From the NCBI RefSeq assembly GCF_000715075.1, contig NC_134101.1, positions 195,444,103 to 195,508,102 of the forward strand: a stretch of 64,000 nt of DNA. Reading direction: 5' to 3'. Both the position numbers and the translations under genes were made by a program. This DNA comes from Nicotiana tabacum. Taxonomy: Eukaryota > Streptophyta > Magnoliopsida > Solanales > Solanaceae. The first letter of the stretch is position 1; each line of letters begins with the position of its first letter. Below the pieces are notes generated by a model. It had not been told where the DNA came from, did no database searches, and saw only the letters and a list, made by a program, of their open reading frames with translations. Of this stretch, positions 23,925 through 37,035 are shown piece by piece.

Positions 23925-26303
23925 CAACTCAGGAGTCTAGAACTTGTAGGAGACTTCGGATCGGTCACCTCAACTCAGGGTCTTTAATAACCCTTAATAG
24001 TTCTAGCATGCTATCATTGGTCAATACATTGATATTCAAGTATGTTAACTGGGAATAAATATTATAAAGATCATTATCAATATTACAACAATGTTTTGAG
24101 CATTGTCCCATATTAGAGGATTATTGCTCATCATCCGAAGATGAAATATAATTTTCATCCTAAAGGACTTGTAAGTCTTTACTTGTTGAAAAATCCTCTT
24201 CGTCGGTGTCAGAAACTTCTGGCGAAGAATTTAAAAGAATTTTATATAAAGAATCTTTGATATTATCGTTTAAATCAAGGTCTTTAATTTTGTCCTTGAT
24301 TTTGCAATCCTTTGCAAAATGGCTTATTCGTCCACATTTATAATAGGCCTGAGGGTTTTTTGATCTAATAAAACCTTTTCTGGCTTTATGAAAAGCCTTC
24401 CTTCTTTGGGTCCGTTCATAACGTTTTTCAGTCCAACCCTTTTTCTTCTTGAAATCCTTCTTATTATGGGATTTCTTTCTATTAGAAGGAATGTCAATTG
24501 CAAATTGCTCACAAAATTCGCATAATTGTTGCCTCTCAATGAGATGATGTTTATTAATTTGTTGGTTTAGTTTGATCTCATTACATAGAGCTAAACCTTC
24601 CTGAGTGCATATACTGAATAGTTTACCATATGAGTAAGTATCATAATTGATACTCATCCATGTACCTCTAAGGGTTTTTCTAACCCTTTCAGCAAATAAG
24701 GGAGGGAGTCCATCTATGACTTTGGACTTCCAATGAGTACTTTTACTCTCTGGTAATTCCATCACTCTGGATAAGAAAACAACTTTATACCATCGAAAAG
24801 ATGTAAGGGTTTTACACCTCAGTTTTTGGAGCATAGTTCTAATGGTTTCACTATTATCAGACCATCTTCCAGAGAAGTGTTCGATAATATTCATAACTAA
24901 AGAATAGACTGAGTTTTGAACATTCTTTTCTTCTTCAGTCTTGGTCGTGTTCATTATTTGAAAGCGTTGGTCATGAGTGAGATAATTATCCCACCAGCCT
25001 TTTAGCTTACCAGTAAATCCAGCTATAATCATTTCAGCAATTTCCCTATCCGTATTTTTATTAACTTTACAGATAGTGATGTACATAAGCATTCTATGTA
25101 CTATTGTATAGATTTGTCTTTCAACAAGACCATCTATGTTCCATTCATAGATATCTGACCCACTGTAACCTTGGTGGTAGTGGTCATTGTCCTGTTCTTC
25201 TATTAGGACATCTTGAGAGGTTGGTCTAGGATAATAAAACATTTTTTGGTATGGTTTACGAACATATTTTTTAGATATTTTATTAATCTCGTCATCTACC
25301 TTTAGAATACCGGGAGGCGTATGCTCTAAACTTAGAGGGTTAGCTCTAAATTCACCCAACTTCTTAATGAGAAGTTCCTCATTGTCATCCAGACTTCTTA
25401 ATTTAAAGTCTCTTACCTCGGGAGGTGGTTGGATACCTGTAGTAGCGATTCGCTCCTTACCTTTAGTATCCTTCTACTGGATTTTTTTGACTTCAACTAT
25501 AAGCTTGTCCCATTTTCATGAATCTTAGTAACCTGTTCACCCAGAATACTTACATACATATTAGTATAATTGTTTTGAGTTAGCATGGTATTCAGATTCT
25601 TGGCTGTTATTGTCGCAACATCATTTTCAAATATGTTTGAAAAAGCAGTACAATAAATAATTTTATCCTTTTCACCCATTTGAAAAGATTGTTGTGGTGG
25701 AAAAATAGAATTAACAATTTTTCCACTAGTGAGCGTATAATCTCTTTCTACAACAGAAACATAGTTATTAACATGCTTAGACATAAACCAGTGAACAAAA
25801 TCAATAATCTTATTCTTCTTGCTAATATCCTCATAAAAACCATGTCTAAAGAATTGTATTAATTCACTGCTCATGTTTTCATGAAACCATTTTCTGAAAA
25901 CAACCCATTTGGGTTTTAGAAATTCTTCTAAAATTATTTTTCTTGCCGGTGAACCCGAGCTAAGATCTATTTGGCTTTCAATCATTATTAACACCATTTG
26001 AAAAATCCATTTCGGATGCAATAGGTTCAAGGTCCGAATTAACCTTGACGATATTATCTCTACCAATGTTGATATTATCAATTGTATTAGTTTCTCTAAT
26101 TTAAGTTGTGAATGCTCTAGATGGAAAATCTACCACATAATCAATTGGAGAGATAAAAGAAGAATTTGATCTAGTTAGTCTAGATGATAAGTTGATATTA
26201 TCAGTCTGCACGGGTTTATTGAACATGATCTTAATAGTTCCATTTGAGGTTTGTTCTATTTCTGTAACCTCAATATTACCAGTATTACTTGAAACCAGTA
26301 TGA
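23925..26303 (-). pseudogene. EPV coat-protein region with upstream polyprotein part
   Basis: Minus-strand Caulimoviridae-like ORF. The upper half (25497-26303) encodes the linker between movement and coat proteins, with stops near 25990 and 26100 and frame changes. The lower half (24160-25359, 399 codons open) is the coat protein: a capsid core (TGKLKGWWDNYL, 'FTGKL' type), a Lys/Arg-rich stretch, and a CCHC zinc knuckle with the first Cys changed to Tyr (YYKCGRISHFAKDC), then an acidic tail. A stop follows at 24157 and a Cys-containing tail runs to about 23985. The last bases near 23940 repeat the pol-start end of the fragment at 3745-3756. Non-functional. Confidence 0.88.
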
Positions 26304-26710
26304 ATTTCTACACATCTCTTCCATTGTGGTGGTATCGTAAGAGTTAGAGCAAGACCTATGTATGTTATGAGGTGCAATGGGAGCATCAGATCCACAAAAT
26401 TTGGACTAAATAGATCAGAGAATGTTATTGTGGTCCTGTAAGTAAAGTGGTGCAAGGTGTGAATTCACCTAAGGTATGCAGTCATGTTTTGGTGTTGCGT
26501 GTAGCTATTGATACGGTGAACGTATGTTTGAATAGGCCTGACAGAGAATTCCGGATATTGGAATTGGGCTCTAAGGCTTATTTGCCCAAGTGAAAAAAAG
26601 GTATCTTCAGTTTGACGGGTAGGTGCTCGAGTGTTAAAAAGTGATTTCGAGCAACTCCAGTGCAGTTCTTAGCACATTCGAGGACAAAAGTATGTTTAAG
26701 TGGGAGAGAA
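26304..26710 (+). mobile_element. Internal 3' tail of the non-autonomous element, with polypurine tract
   Basis: Near-copy of 33588-34013 ('aatttctacacatctctt', 'gaggtgcaatgggagcatca', 'acagagaattccgg'), ending in the purine run agtgggagagaa before the LTR. It shows that another interior once lay to the left of this LTR. Confidence 0.8.
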
Positions 26711-29622
26711 TGTAATGACCCGACTGGTCGTTTTGAGCTCTATCGCATCGTTCAGTAATTTGAGGCCATGAGCACCTTAACTTCAGGTATTATGACTTGA
26801 GTGCACGGTCGGAATTAAATTTTGGGAAGTTTGGAGTTGATTTGGAAACAGAATTCTCATTTCGGAAGCTTTAAGTTGAAAGAATTAACTAAGGTTAGAT
26901 TTTTGAGTAAACAACCTCGGAATTGGGATTCAAAGGTTCCAACAGGTTCATATGATGATTTTTAACTTGGGCGTATGTACGGACTGGGTTTTGGAAGACC
27001 CGGGAACGTTTTGGCACCTATTGTGGAAGTTTGCATTTTTGGGAGAATCTCATAAGTTTGGATTGAAGTGACTTTCAGGGTTATCAATGTCCGTTTGAGA
27101 TTCTGATTTTGGGAATAGCTCCGTATGGTGATTCTGGTATTGGGAGCATGATCGAATGTGAATTCGGCGGTCCGTAGGTCATTTTGGAGTCATTTGGCTA
27201 AAGATAGAAATTTGAAGGTTTTTGAGAAGTTTGACCGGAAGTGGACTTTTTGATATAGGGGTCAGAATCCAATTCTGGAAGTTGGAGTAGGTCCGTAATG
27301 GAGAATATGACTTGTGTGTAAAATTTGAGGTCAATCAGACGTGATTTGATAGGTTTAAACACCGAAAGTAGAAGTTTGAAATTTTAGAGTTCATTAAGCT
27401 TGAATTGGAGTGAGATTCATGGTTTTAGTGTTGTTTGATATGATTTGAGGCCTCGAGCAAGTCCGTAATGTGTTTTGGGACTGGTTGGCATGATTGGTTG
27501 GGGTCTCGGGGGCCTCGGGTGGATTCCGGATGGTTAACAAATCAAATTTGGAGTTTGAAGAAGGGCTTCAGTAGCTTATATATGGTGTAACCGCACTTGC
27601 GGGGTTTTGGTCGCAGGTGAGGAGCCGCAAAGCGGCCAAAGGAGAGTAGATGCAGTTGAGATGGGAGAAGACTAGGACCGCAGATGTGGTCAAGTCGCCG
27701 CAGAAGCGGGACCGCACCTGTGGAAGAAGGAGCGCAGAAGCGAAAATAGAGGGCCTGGGAAGGACAAGAGATGCGGTAGTGGGGCCGCTGCGGAACCGCA
27801 AAAGCGGGCGTGTGACCGCAGGTGCAAAAGTGCTAGAGGCAGTAAGTCGTTTTAAAATCGGGGGTTGGTCATTTTTCTCCCATTTTAATTTGGTGTGGAC
27901 GATTTTGGAGAGCTTCAAGTGGGGGTGTTTATCATCAACGACAAGGGAAGCTAACCCCACCTATCTTGAGTTAAATATATTGATTATGTATGGAATTTGC
28001 ATGTAAATTTGTAGAAATTTGGGGGTTTGACGAAAAACCTAGAAAATTTGTGTTCTTGGATTTTGACCACTATTTCGGGTATGAAATTAAGAGAAAATCA
28101 TATATTTGAGTTCGTGAGTTCATGGGTAAACTTTATCTTCAAAAAATTTTGGAATCCGGGCACGTGGGCCCGAGGGCAGTTTTCTTAACTTTTTGATCGA
28201 GGTTAGAAATTGTTATAAATTGGATTTTAATGAGTAATTGTGCATATATTAATGGATTTGCATAATTATTGGCTAGTTATGGAGAATAGTGCATCTATTC
28301 GAGTCTTCGGAAGGGCGTGGAATGCTGGTTATGGATCTTCGGAGCGAGATGAGTCTCCTTTCTAACCTTGTAAGAGGGAATTGTCCCCATATGTGAGTTA
28401 ATTGGTTATGTACTCCTATTTGTCGGGGCTACGTACGCACGAGTGACGAGAGTCCGTATGTAGCTACTATTATGCTATTGTCCGGGTAGTCTAGGACCCA
28501 AAAGCATGCTGTACTTGGAAATATTTGTAATCATATTGATGGTTTGACTTGCTTAAATTCTATCGAATTGGTAAATGAATTTCTAAATGGATTAAACTTC
28601 ATTTTTCTTAAATCGTTAAAAAGGAGGATATGGATTTTCCTTGGATAGTTGTTCCCCAATGAAGTCTTGATTAACTATTTGAATATGTGATTCTATGTAT
28701 ACCTGCGTCACATGTATGATTCGCGAGTAGGGTGTTTGTTTATTTTATGTTGACCATGTCGCATGGATGATTCGTGAGCGGGGTAATAGATGCATCTATG
28801 GTTCACGCCGTTCGACCCTCGGCAGTGCACATTTTACATTTATGTTGGATCAGGCCGTACGACCTCGGCATGATATGCGCATGCTTGTGTTGTTGTTGGA
28901 CATTTATAAATGTTGACACTTGCCTTTCCTGGCGGAGAAATTGATAAAGATAATGAAAAGTAAATTTTTGGAAATCCATTATTATTTGGGGAGTTGTTTA
29001 CTTTCTATCTGGCTTTGTGAATTATAATTGTTGTTTTATTAAATTCCCTAATCTCCTCACATTTTTACAATATTATCATTGGACCACTAGTAAGTGTTGA
29101 AGTCGACTTCTCGTCTCTACTTTTTGTAGATTAGACGGGATGCTCATTGGGTACACGTTATTTTCATACTCATTCTACACTTACTGTGCATTCTTGTTGC
29201 ACATGTTCATATGTGGCTAAAGTCTTAGTGGCATAGTAGCATGGTTAATACAGAGACTTAGGTGAGCTGCATTTATCGAGAAGACCCGCAGCCATCAGAG
29301 TCCCCTTCAGAGTATAGTACTCTATTTTCATTTTTGTCCTCTTGTATTTAAGACAGTTACTGTATTTTATTTTAGCTCTAGTAAATGCTCATGCACTTGT
29401 GACACCGGGTTCTGGGATGTCTATGGAAGTAGTCGGTATTTTTAAATTGTTAAAGATATCACTATTTATTCAGGTGGAAATTTATTCCTTATTGTTTAAA
29501 CGTATAAAAGAAGTGATTTTCAGAAATATTTAAAATGAGAAGTGACTAGTTATTCGTTGTTGGCTTGCCTGACAATGGTGTCTGGCTCCATCACGACCCT
29601 TAGTGGATTTTGGGTTGTGACA
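26711..29622 (+). mobile_element. LTR 1 of the non-autonomous element (2.9 kb)
   Basis: Starts TGTAATGACCCGACTGGTCG and ends gttgtgaca. It carries a CCGCAGAAGCGG-type island (27590-27840), a decayed donor-like site (GAG|ATGAGT at 28349), a stem-loop at 28428-28464, GCATG...GAGCGGGG repeats at 28700-28800 and hairpin TGTGCA...TGCACA at 29185-29203. It differs from LTR 2 at roughly one site in ten over the first 120 bp, so the insertion is old. Confidence 0.88.
27590..27840 (+). repeat. Palindromic island, CCGCAGAAGCGG type
   Basis: About a dozen words such as CCGCAGAAGCGG, CCGCACCTG and GCAGATGTGG, alternating between the two arms of imperfect palindromes, 0.88-1.12 kb into the LTR. The open frames on both strands here are by-products of the palindromes. 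Confidence 0.8.
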
Positions 29623-29650
29623 CCATGTTATCAGAGCAATAGGTTCCTTT
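29623..29650 (+). promoter_or_regulatory. Primer binding site, slightly decayed
   Basis: tgttatcagagc just after the LTR end corresponds to TGGTATCAGAGC with one change; leader text of the Tekay family follows. Confidence 0.75.
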
Positions 29651-32600
29651 AGGTCTCACAAGTCATGAGCGAGTATAGTAGAGTCTTGCGGATCGGTACA
29701 AAGACTTCTATACTTATCTTTGAGAGGCTACAAGGTTGTTAGGAGCAATTCCCTTCTTGATTCCTCATCGTGTTGTTTGATTCCTTGAGGCTTATGCCCT
29801 TGTTTCCTTCCTACTCAATCTTACGCGATGCAAAGCGCTTGTTATAAATCTAGAAGTGAAGAATCGTAATGGTACTACAGGTGTGGTGCGGGATGTTCCT
29901 CCCAGTATAGTTGGTTGGGAGATTGTCGTCTCCTTGCAAAAGGACTTTTCTATCATTTTGGCTCGGTAGTTGAGCTTTTAAGAGCTTGGAGGCTATGCAC
30001 AGGTTGTTATGATTCTCACGATTGCTTATCGCACAGTGTTAACTTGATGGTAGGGTATTTGCTGTGTATTGGGGCAGCGAATGATTTGAAAGGAAGTTTA
30101 CTCAGTGCACGATTCAGATATCTGATATTTTATTTCTGGGGTGGAAAAATAATTGGCCTATGAATGTCCAGATTCGGTAAAGGAAGTAACGAGACTTGAT
30201 ATTTTCGAGCGTGGTGGAATCTTCATCTGTGACGTGGTATCTTCGTCCTTGATTCAGTATGTTGAGTTCGTCGGTGGTATGGTTTCCTTCAATTCGCCTT
30301 TGGGGTAGGATAGTGAGTAATAATAATGGAGAGGCGACTGTCAGAGATTGCGATGTGCGGTGGTTAAGTATTGAATGGTATATCTAGGGTTGATGGCCCA
30401 AGAAAGATGACCTCGGGGGGATTTAAAGTTAGTAGTAGTTCGTGGGTTCAAGCGCTATGAAGATAAATTATATTTAAGGCAACAACTGAGCAACAAAGGA
30501 TGAGGAAGGACATGTGGGGGAGTGTCAGGCGGTGGTCAAAATTTCTAGAAGACCAGGTATGAGAGGCAAAGGTCGAGTAGTCGATTAAAGGGGGTGAGTT
30601 CCACCAAAGTGGGAGAGTGGCGGAGTTGCATATGGGCTTTGTGGTAGGATGACTATGCACCTTATAGAGAGTTTGGAATGATTTGGGAATTTTGGCGATT
30701 AGTGATTGGGGTCTACGAATTTAATTTGAAGTATGGGCTATTATGCAGTAGGAGATTTGATATAACAGAATAGAGATGCTTGAAATGAAGAAGGATACAA
30801 CATAACTTTGAATTTGAAGGATGTTGTCGTACATTTAATTGATGTCCACGAGGGGTGAATGGACTTGTGCAGCTAGAGAGTGAGCTTGGACTCAGGGGTT
30901 TTTGATATCGTAGTGATTGTACCTCATGCAGCAGCGTTGGAAGATGTCAGAAAGTGATTTCCATAAGTGGGTTAATCCTTGTGAGCAGGTTAGCGGTCGC
31001 GTGGTTGGCAAAGCTTCTGCGAAGGATTTTACTGGCCATTACGGTAGGAGGTCGAATTTGTGAATGTTGATGGAAATTCAGGGTGTTCCTGAAGTGCTAA
31101 TGGAAGGATTTCAAAGAATCTGGAAGGTTAATTGCGCGAGGTCATGTCAATAAGAGATAAAGAATCTTGGTGAATTCTAGAGGTGTGTAGTAGTGGCTTC
31201 AAGTTAAGTGGGAGAGTCCCACCGCCTATGATTGGGTTGCTTGGTTAAATACTTGTGAGGTTTCTGGTTATTATCATATTGATGGCTTATTTCAGCTACG
31301 AGAAAAGGACATAAGTGGTAATTGAGCAAAAGTATTGTTAAAGGTGTGCTATGGGTGGCCTTATTGGCTCATGTTCAGACTCGGGGAAGGATTCAGAATT
31401 TATGCCTTGTATAGATGTGGGTTTCAAGGGAAGTGATTCTGTCAGGTGCTTCGTCGAGGGGGTATTCATGTGCTAGAAAATATATGAAGTTGATTATATT
31501 TGCGGCCAAGACAAAGTGGGTGACTCTTAACAACAGCCCTAGTGGATTGAAAGGGGTAAAGTGTGGTGCCTAATGATTTCGAGCCTATAGGTACGGTTAA
31601 GAAACAAGCTTGTAGCAGCTTATGAGAAGAGGAACATAATGTCCTATGATGTTTTGACTTGCAGTGTTGCATTTGAGAGGTATGAAATGGTTTGTGGGAT
31701 TTGAGACAACATGGTCTCATGATTCAAGGTCACTAGGGATGATTGCGGATGTAGTGTGTTATGTGTTGAATGGAGTTATTATCATTTCTAAGGCAATCAA
31801 GGATAAATTGGAAAGAAGATAGGTTGGTTAGCCATAGTTGAACTGGCATATTGCTGGTAGTGATCAGTTCCTTCAGTGTGATCAAGTTAAGCAAGTGATT
31901 TGTGATGGTGCATGTGAGGCTTGTCGGCCGCAGTAATTGATATTATTCAGAAATATTCTTATGCTATGGCCTGTCATGTGTAGGCGGCTCTCGGAAGGGC
32001 TGTGGTGGCTTAGACCACTAATTAATGGTTTGTATATTCTACGGCTATAAGAATTCGCCTGTGTATTGCTATGGTTCTCCTGAAGTGAGTTAAGTGAAAA
32101 GCTTTATATGATGAAGTGTTAATCTATTAGTGGTTCCAGAGTTATGATGAAAATCGTGTTCTATCGTATATTGGTATATTGGGTGCAATGGGTGGTATGG
32201 AATTTGAAGTAAGGATCAAGGTTGCAGTTCGGTGTTGACACGGATGTCATGAGCTCGGATGAGCAGTAAAGGAGTTTCGATGTTTAAAGTAAGTTGGTAT
32301 TATCTTTAGTGTCAGCTAAGATCGGTGTTTTCTGAAAAAGGTTTTGTATCCTGGTTAAGGATTCTTGATCTCTTTTCAACGCTAGTGCGGCTAGTGGTTT
32401 GGATGTATAGACCTGTCATCTGTTACGGAAGGTTGTGGGAGTGTGCCCACAGGAAGGTTGTATAAGTGTGGCATGTAGTCACTTGATTGATTGAAGATTT
32501 AAACCAAGTATAAAGATTGTAGTGATGTCGTTAAATTGGGAATTGATGCCTGGAGGGCACTCGGTTTATTGGGTTGTTGACTGTGGAGGATTACTCCATC

Positions 32601-34013
32601 TATGATGGTTGTTCTTGTGTGTTATGAGAAAAGAAGAGTTATTATGGACCTTTGAAAGGTTATTAGCTTAGTTCAGTGCGATCAGAATCAGCTTGAGGTC
32701 TATGGATGGATCAAAATGTGAATATGGGCTCTATATCAGGACAGATGTATTCATTTCAGCAATACGCTCCTTATGGAAGAGTAGTCGGGGTGTTATTTCG
32801 TCGTCAGCTATTTCATGTAATGATATATCGCGCCGTGTGAGTTGTGAGATGGCTTGGTGAATTTCTTATGTGTTGAGATTCCGCGTAGGGATGGTGTTAT
32901 ATGAACAGGATGGCTCCTGATTCAGATCGTGTATTGCACCTTAGTTGAGCTTGAGTTTGTAGCTTATAGCGTTATATATCTCCCCAGGGATGGTATTATG
33001 CACTTGACGTGCCGGTGACCGACATTTTGATGTAATGAGCAACCTAGCTCGGTGTGTATCTCCTTATGTGAATTTTATGTGTGGATCGGGTGGCACGCTG
33101 CCATGGGCATGTTACTTGGATTGGGTTGCACGCCGCAATAGTGTGATATTGAGTACAGTTCCCCGTATATGTTTTTATGTATTTTGTTTCTTATTTTTCT
33201 TAGGAAAGCTCATATTAGCTGTGTGCCAGCGTTGCATGTACGATTTGCGAGCGGGGTGTATGTTTCGTTATGTTGACCACATCGCATGCGTGATTCACGA
33301 GCGGGGTAATTGGATTTCCTTTTCAGAGTTCGTTTTCCTTTTGTATCGCGTTCGAATTGGTAGCCTATTGGAACATTGTGATAACATATGAGACTTTTTG
33401 ATCATGTCTGGGGTGGCTTATTGCATGAGCAGTTCGTACTGGGTGAGACGAGATCGTGGATTTAGTATCATTGCAATCTGATTATATGAAGTATATTAAG
33501 GAGCGAAGACCATTGTTTGGTTCAGAATGAGGTGATGGTTCCTATCAGGAGTATAGACCCAATGAATTGTTGATTCGGCAGTAAGTTATAAATTTCTACA
33601 CATCTCTTCTGTTGTGGCAGTATCGTAAGAGTTAGAGCAAGACCTATGTATGTTATGAGGTGCAATGGGAGCATCAGATCCATGAAATTTCGACTAAATG
33701 GATCAGAGAATGTTATTGTGGTCCTGCAAGTAAAGTGGTGCAAGGTGTGAATTCAGCTACAGTATGCAGTCATGTTTTGGTGCTGCATATAGCTATTGAT
33801 AGGTGAGCGTATGTTGGAACAAGCCTGACAGAGAATTCCGGCTATTGGAATTGGGCTTTAAGGCTTATTTGCCCAAGTAAAAAAGGGTATCTTCAGATTG
33901 ACCGAGCTAGGGTGCCCAACTGAGTTGTGATAACATGGGTAGGTGCTCTACGTGTTAAACAGTGATTTTAAGCAAATCCAGCACAGTTCTTAGCACGGGT
34001 AGGTGGGAGAGAA
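29651..34013 (+). mobile_element. Non-coding interior of a large non-autonomous LTR element
   Basis: 4.4 kb between two Tekay-type LTRs with no gag, protease, RT or integrase motif and no frame above about 120 codons. The leader (29640-29760) matches autonomous copies. 33000-33320 resembles Tekay LTR text ('ttgcacgccgcaatagtgtg', 'gcatg.atgattcgcgagcgggg'), so LTR-derived DNA sits inside the interior. It ends in the polypurine tract ggtgggagagaa at 34001-34013. Organisation fits a LARD-type derivative that would need proteins from autonomous Tekay relatives. Confidence 0.75.
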
Positions 34014-36911
34014 TGTAACGACCCGACCGGTCGTTTTGAGCTCTAGCGCGTCGTTCAGTAGTTTGAGGCCATGAGCAACTTCACTTTAGGTATTATGACT
34101 TGAGCACATGGTCAGAATTGAATTCCGCCGTTTGGAGTTGATTTGGAAAGCGAATTCTTATTTCAGAAGCTTTAAGTTGAAAGAATTGACTAAGGTTGGA
34201 TTTTTGAGTAAACGACCTTAGAATCGGGATTCGAAGGTTCCAACAGGTTCATATGATGATTTCGAACATGGGCGTATGTCCGGATTGGGTTTTGGAAGAC
34301 CCAGGAACGTTTTGGCGCTTATTGTGGAAGTTTGCATTTTTAGAAGAATCTCATAAGTTTGGATTGAAGTGCATTTCAGGGTTATCAATGTTCATTTGAG
34401 ATTTTGAGTCTTGGAATAGCTCAATATGATGATTCAATTATTGGAAGTGCGATCAGAAGTAAATTCAGAGGTCCATTGGTCGTTTTGGAGTCATTTGGCT
34501 AAAGATAGAAATTTGAAGGTTTTTGAGAAGTTTGACCGGAAGTGAACTTTTTGACATCGTGGTCGGAATCCAATTCCGGAAGTTGGAGTAGGTCCATAAT
34601 GGATAATGTGACTTGTGTGCAAAATTTGAAGTCAATCGGACATGATTTGATAGGTTTAAACACCGAAAGTAGAAGTTTGAAATTATAGAGTTCATTAAGC
34701 TTGAATTCGAGTACGATTCGTGGTTTTAGTGTTGTTTGATATAATTTGAGGTCTCTATCAAGTCTGTAATGTGTTTTGGGACTGGTTGGCATGATTGGTT
34801 GGGGTCCCGGGGGCCTTGGGTGGATTCCAGATGGTTAACAGGTCAAATTTGGAGTTTGAAGAAGGGCTTCAGTAGTTGATATCTGATGTAACCGCACCAG
34901 CGGAGTTTTGGCCGCAGGTGCGGAACCGCAGAAGCGGCCAAAGGAGCATAGATGCAGTTGAGAAGGGAGAAGGCTAGGACCGTAGATGCGGTCAAGTTGC
35001 AGCAGAAGCGGAACCGTACCTACGGAAGAAGGAGAAAAGAAGCGGAAATAGGGGGCCTAGGAAAGACCGCAGATGCAGTAGTGGGACCGCAGAAGCGGTC
35101 GTGTGACTGCAGGTGTGAAAGTGCTGGATGCAGTAAGTTCTTTTAAAATCGGGGGTTATCATTTTTTTCCCTCATTTTCATTTGGTGTGGACGATTTTGG
35201 AGAGGTTCAGGTGAGGGTTTTCATCATCAACGACAAGGTTAGCTAACCCCACCTATATTGAGTTAAATATATTGATTATGTATGGATTTTAGCATGTAAA
35301 TTGGTAGAAATTTGGGGGTTTGAGGGAAAACCAAGAAAATTCGTATTCTTGGATTTTGACCACTATTTTGCGTATGAAATTAAGAGAAAATCATATATTT
35401 GAGTTTGTGAGTTCATGGATAAACTTTATCTTCAAAAAACTTTGGAATTCTGGCACGTGGGCCCGAGGGCAATTTTGTCAACTTTTCGATCGTGGTTAGA
35501 AATTGTTATAAATTGGATTGTAATGAGTAATTGAGCATATATTAATGGATTTACATAATTATTGGCTAGTTTAGGAGAATTTTGCATCGATTCGAGTCTT
35601 CAGAAGGGTGTGGAATGCCGGTTATGGATCTTCGGAGCGAGGTGAGTCGCCTTTCAAACCTTGTAAGAAGGAATTGTCCCCATAGGTGAGTTAATTGGTT
35701 ATGTGCTTCTATTTTTAGGGGCTACGTACGCACGAGTGACGAGAGTCCGTAGGTAGCTACTATTATGATATTGTTCGGGTAGTCTAGGACCTAAAAACAT
35801 GTTGTACTTGGAATTATTTGTGATCCTATTGACGGTTTGACTTGCTTAAATTCTATCGAATTGGTAAATTAATTTCTAAAAGAATTAAACTTCATTTTTC
35901 TTAAATCGGTAAAAAAAGGAGGATTTGGATTTTCCTTGGATAGTTGTTCCCTAATGAAGTCTTGATTAACTGTTTGAATATGTGATTCTATGTGTACCTG
36001 CGTCGCATGTATGATTTGTGAGTAGGGTGTTTGCTTATTTTATATTGATCGCATCGCATGGATGAATCATGAGCGGGGTAATAGATGCATCTATAGTTCG
36101 CGTCGTTCGACCCTCGACAGTGCACATTTTACATTTATGTTGGATCAGCCCGTACGACCTCGACATGATATGTGCATGCTTGTGTTGTTGCTTGAGATTT
36201 ATAAATGTTGACACTTGCCTTTCTTGGCCGGAGAAATTGATAAAGATAATGAAAAGTAAATCTTTGGAAATCCATTATTATTTGGGGAGTTGTTTACCTG
36301 CTATCTGGTTTTGTGAATTATAATTGTTGTTTTATTAAATTCTGCGATCTCCTCACATTTTTACAATATTATCATTGGACCACTAGTAAGTGTCGAAGTC
36401 GACTTCTCGTCTCTACTTCTTGTACATTAGGTAGGATACTAATTGGGTACACGTTGTTTTCGTACTCATACTACACTTGTTGTGCATTTTTTGTTGCACA
36501 GGTTCATATGTGGCTAGTGGCTTAGTGGCATGGTTTATACAGAGACTTAGGTGAGCTGCATTTATCGAGATAACCCGCAGCCAGCAGAGTCCCCTTCAGT
36601 GTATTGTACTCTATTTTCATTTCTGTCCACTTGTATTCCGGGCAGTTACTGTATTTTATTTCAGCCCCTAGTAAATGCTCATGCACTTGTGACACCGAGT
36701 TCTGGGATGTCTATGAAAGTAGTCAGTATTTTGAACTTGTTAAAGATATCATTATTTATTCAGTGGAAATTTATTCCTTATTGTTTAAACGTATAAAAGA
36801 AGTGATTTTCAGAAATATTTAAAACGAGAAGTTACTAGTTATTCGTTGTTGGCTTGCCTGACAATGGTGTCCGGCGCCATCATGACCCTTAGTGGATTTT
36901 GGGTCGTGACA
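34014..36911 (+). mobile_element. LTR 2 of the non-autonomous element
   Basis: TGTAACGACCCGACCGGTCG... to ...gggtcgtgaca. It shares order and text with LTR 1: island 34890-35130, donor-like GAG|GTGAGT intact at 35642, stem-loop 35721-35757, GCATG repeats 36000-36080, hairpin 36481-36500. EPV sequence begins on the next base. Confidence 0.88.
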
Positions 36912-37035
36912 CAGTTTCAATGATTCCTAGGAAGCTTAAATTATATTTCTCCCTTTATAAAGGATTTAGCCAAAGATATTGTTCTTCTTTATGATAGATT
37001 GAAAAAGAATCTGAAAGCTTGGACTATCAGTACAA
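36912..37035 (+). pseudogene. EPV RT connection fragment
   Basis: Plus-strand copy of the segment at about 1925-2048 (minus). It encodes a piece starting near the LGS motif, through a decayed connection segment, to KAWT. It is 124 bp, starting exactly at the LTR end and stopping at almost the same EPV position as the 1922 junction. Because it overlaps the first fragment, at least two EPV copies contributed to this region. Confidence 0.8.

Noticed and set aside
27568..28006. Overlapping frames on both strands, 118-130 codons
   Set aside because: By-product of GC-rich palindromes lacking stops; sits inside an LTR and is not kept in the sister LTR.
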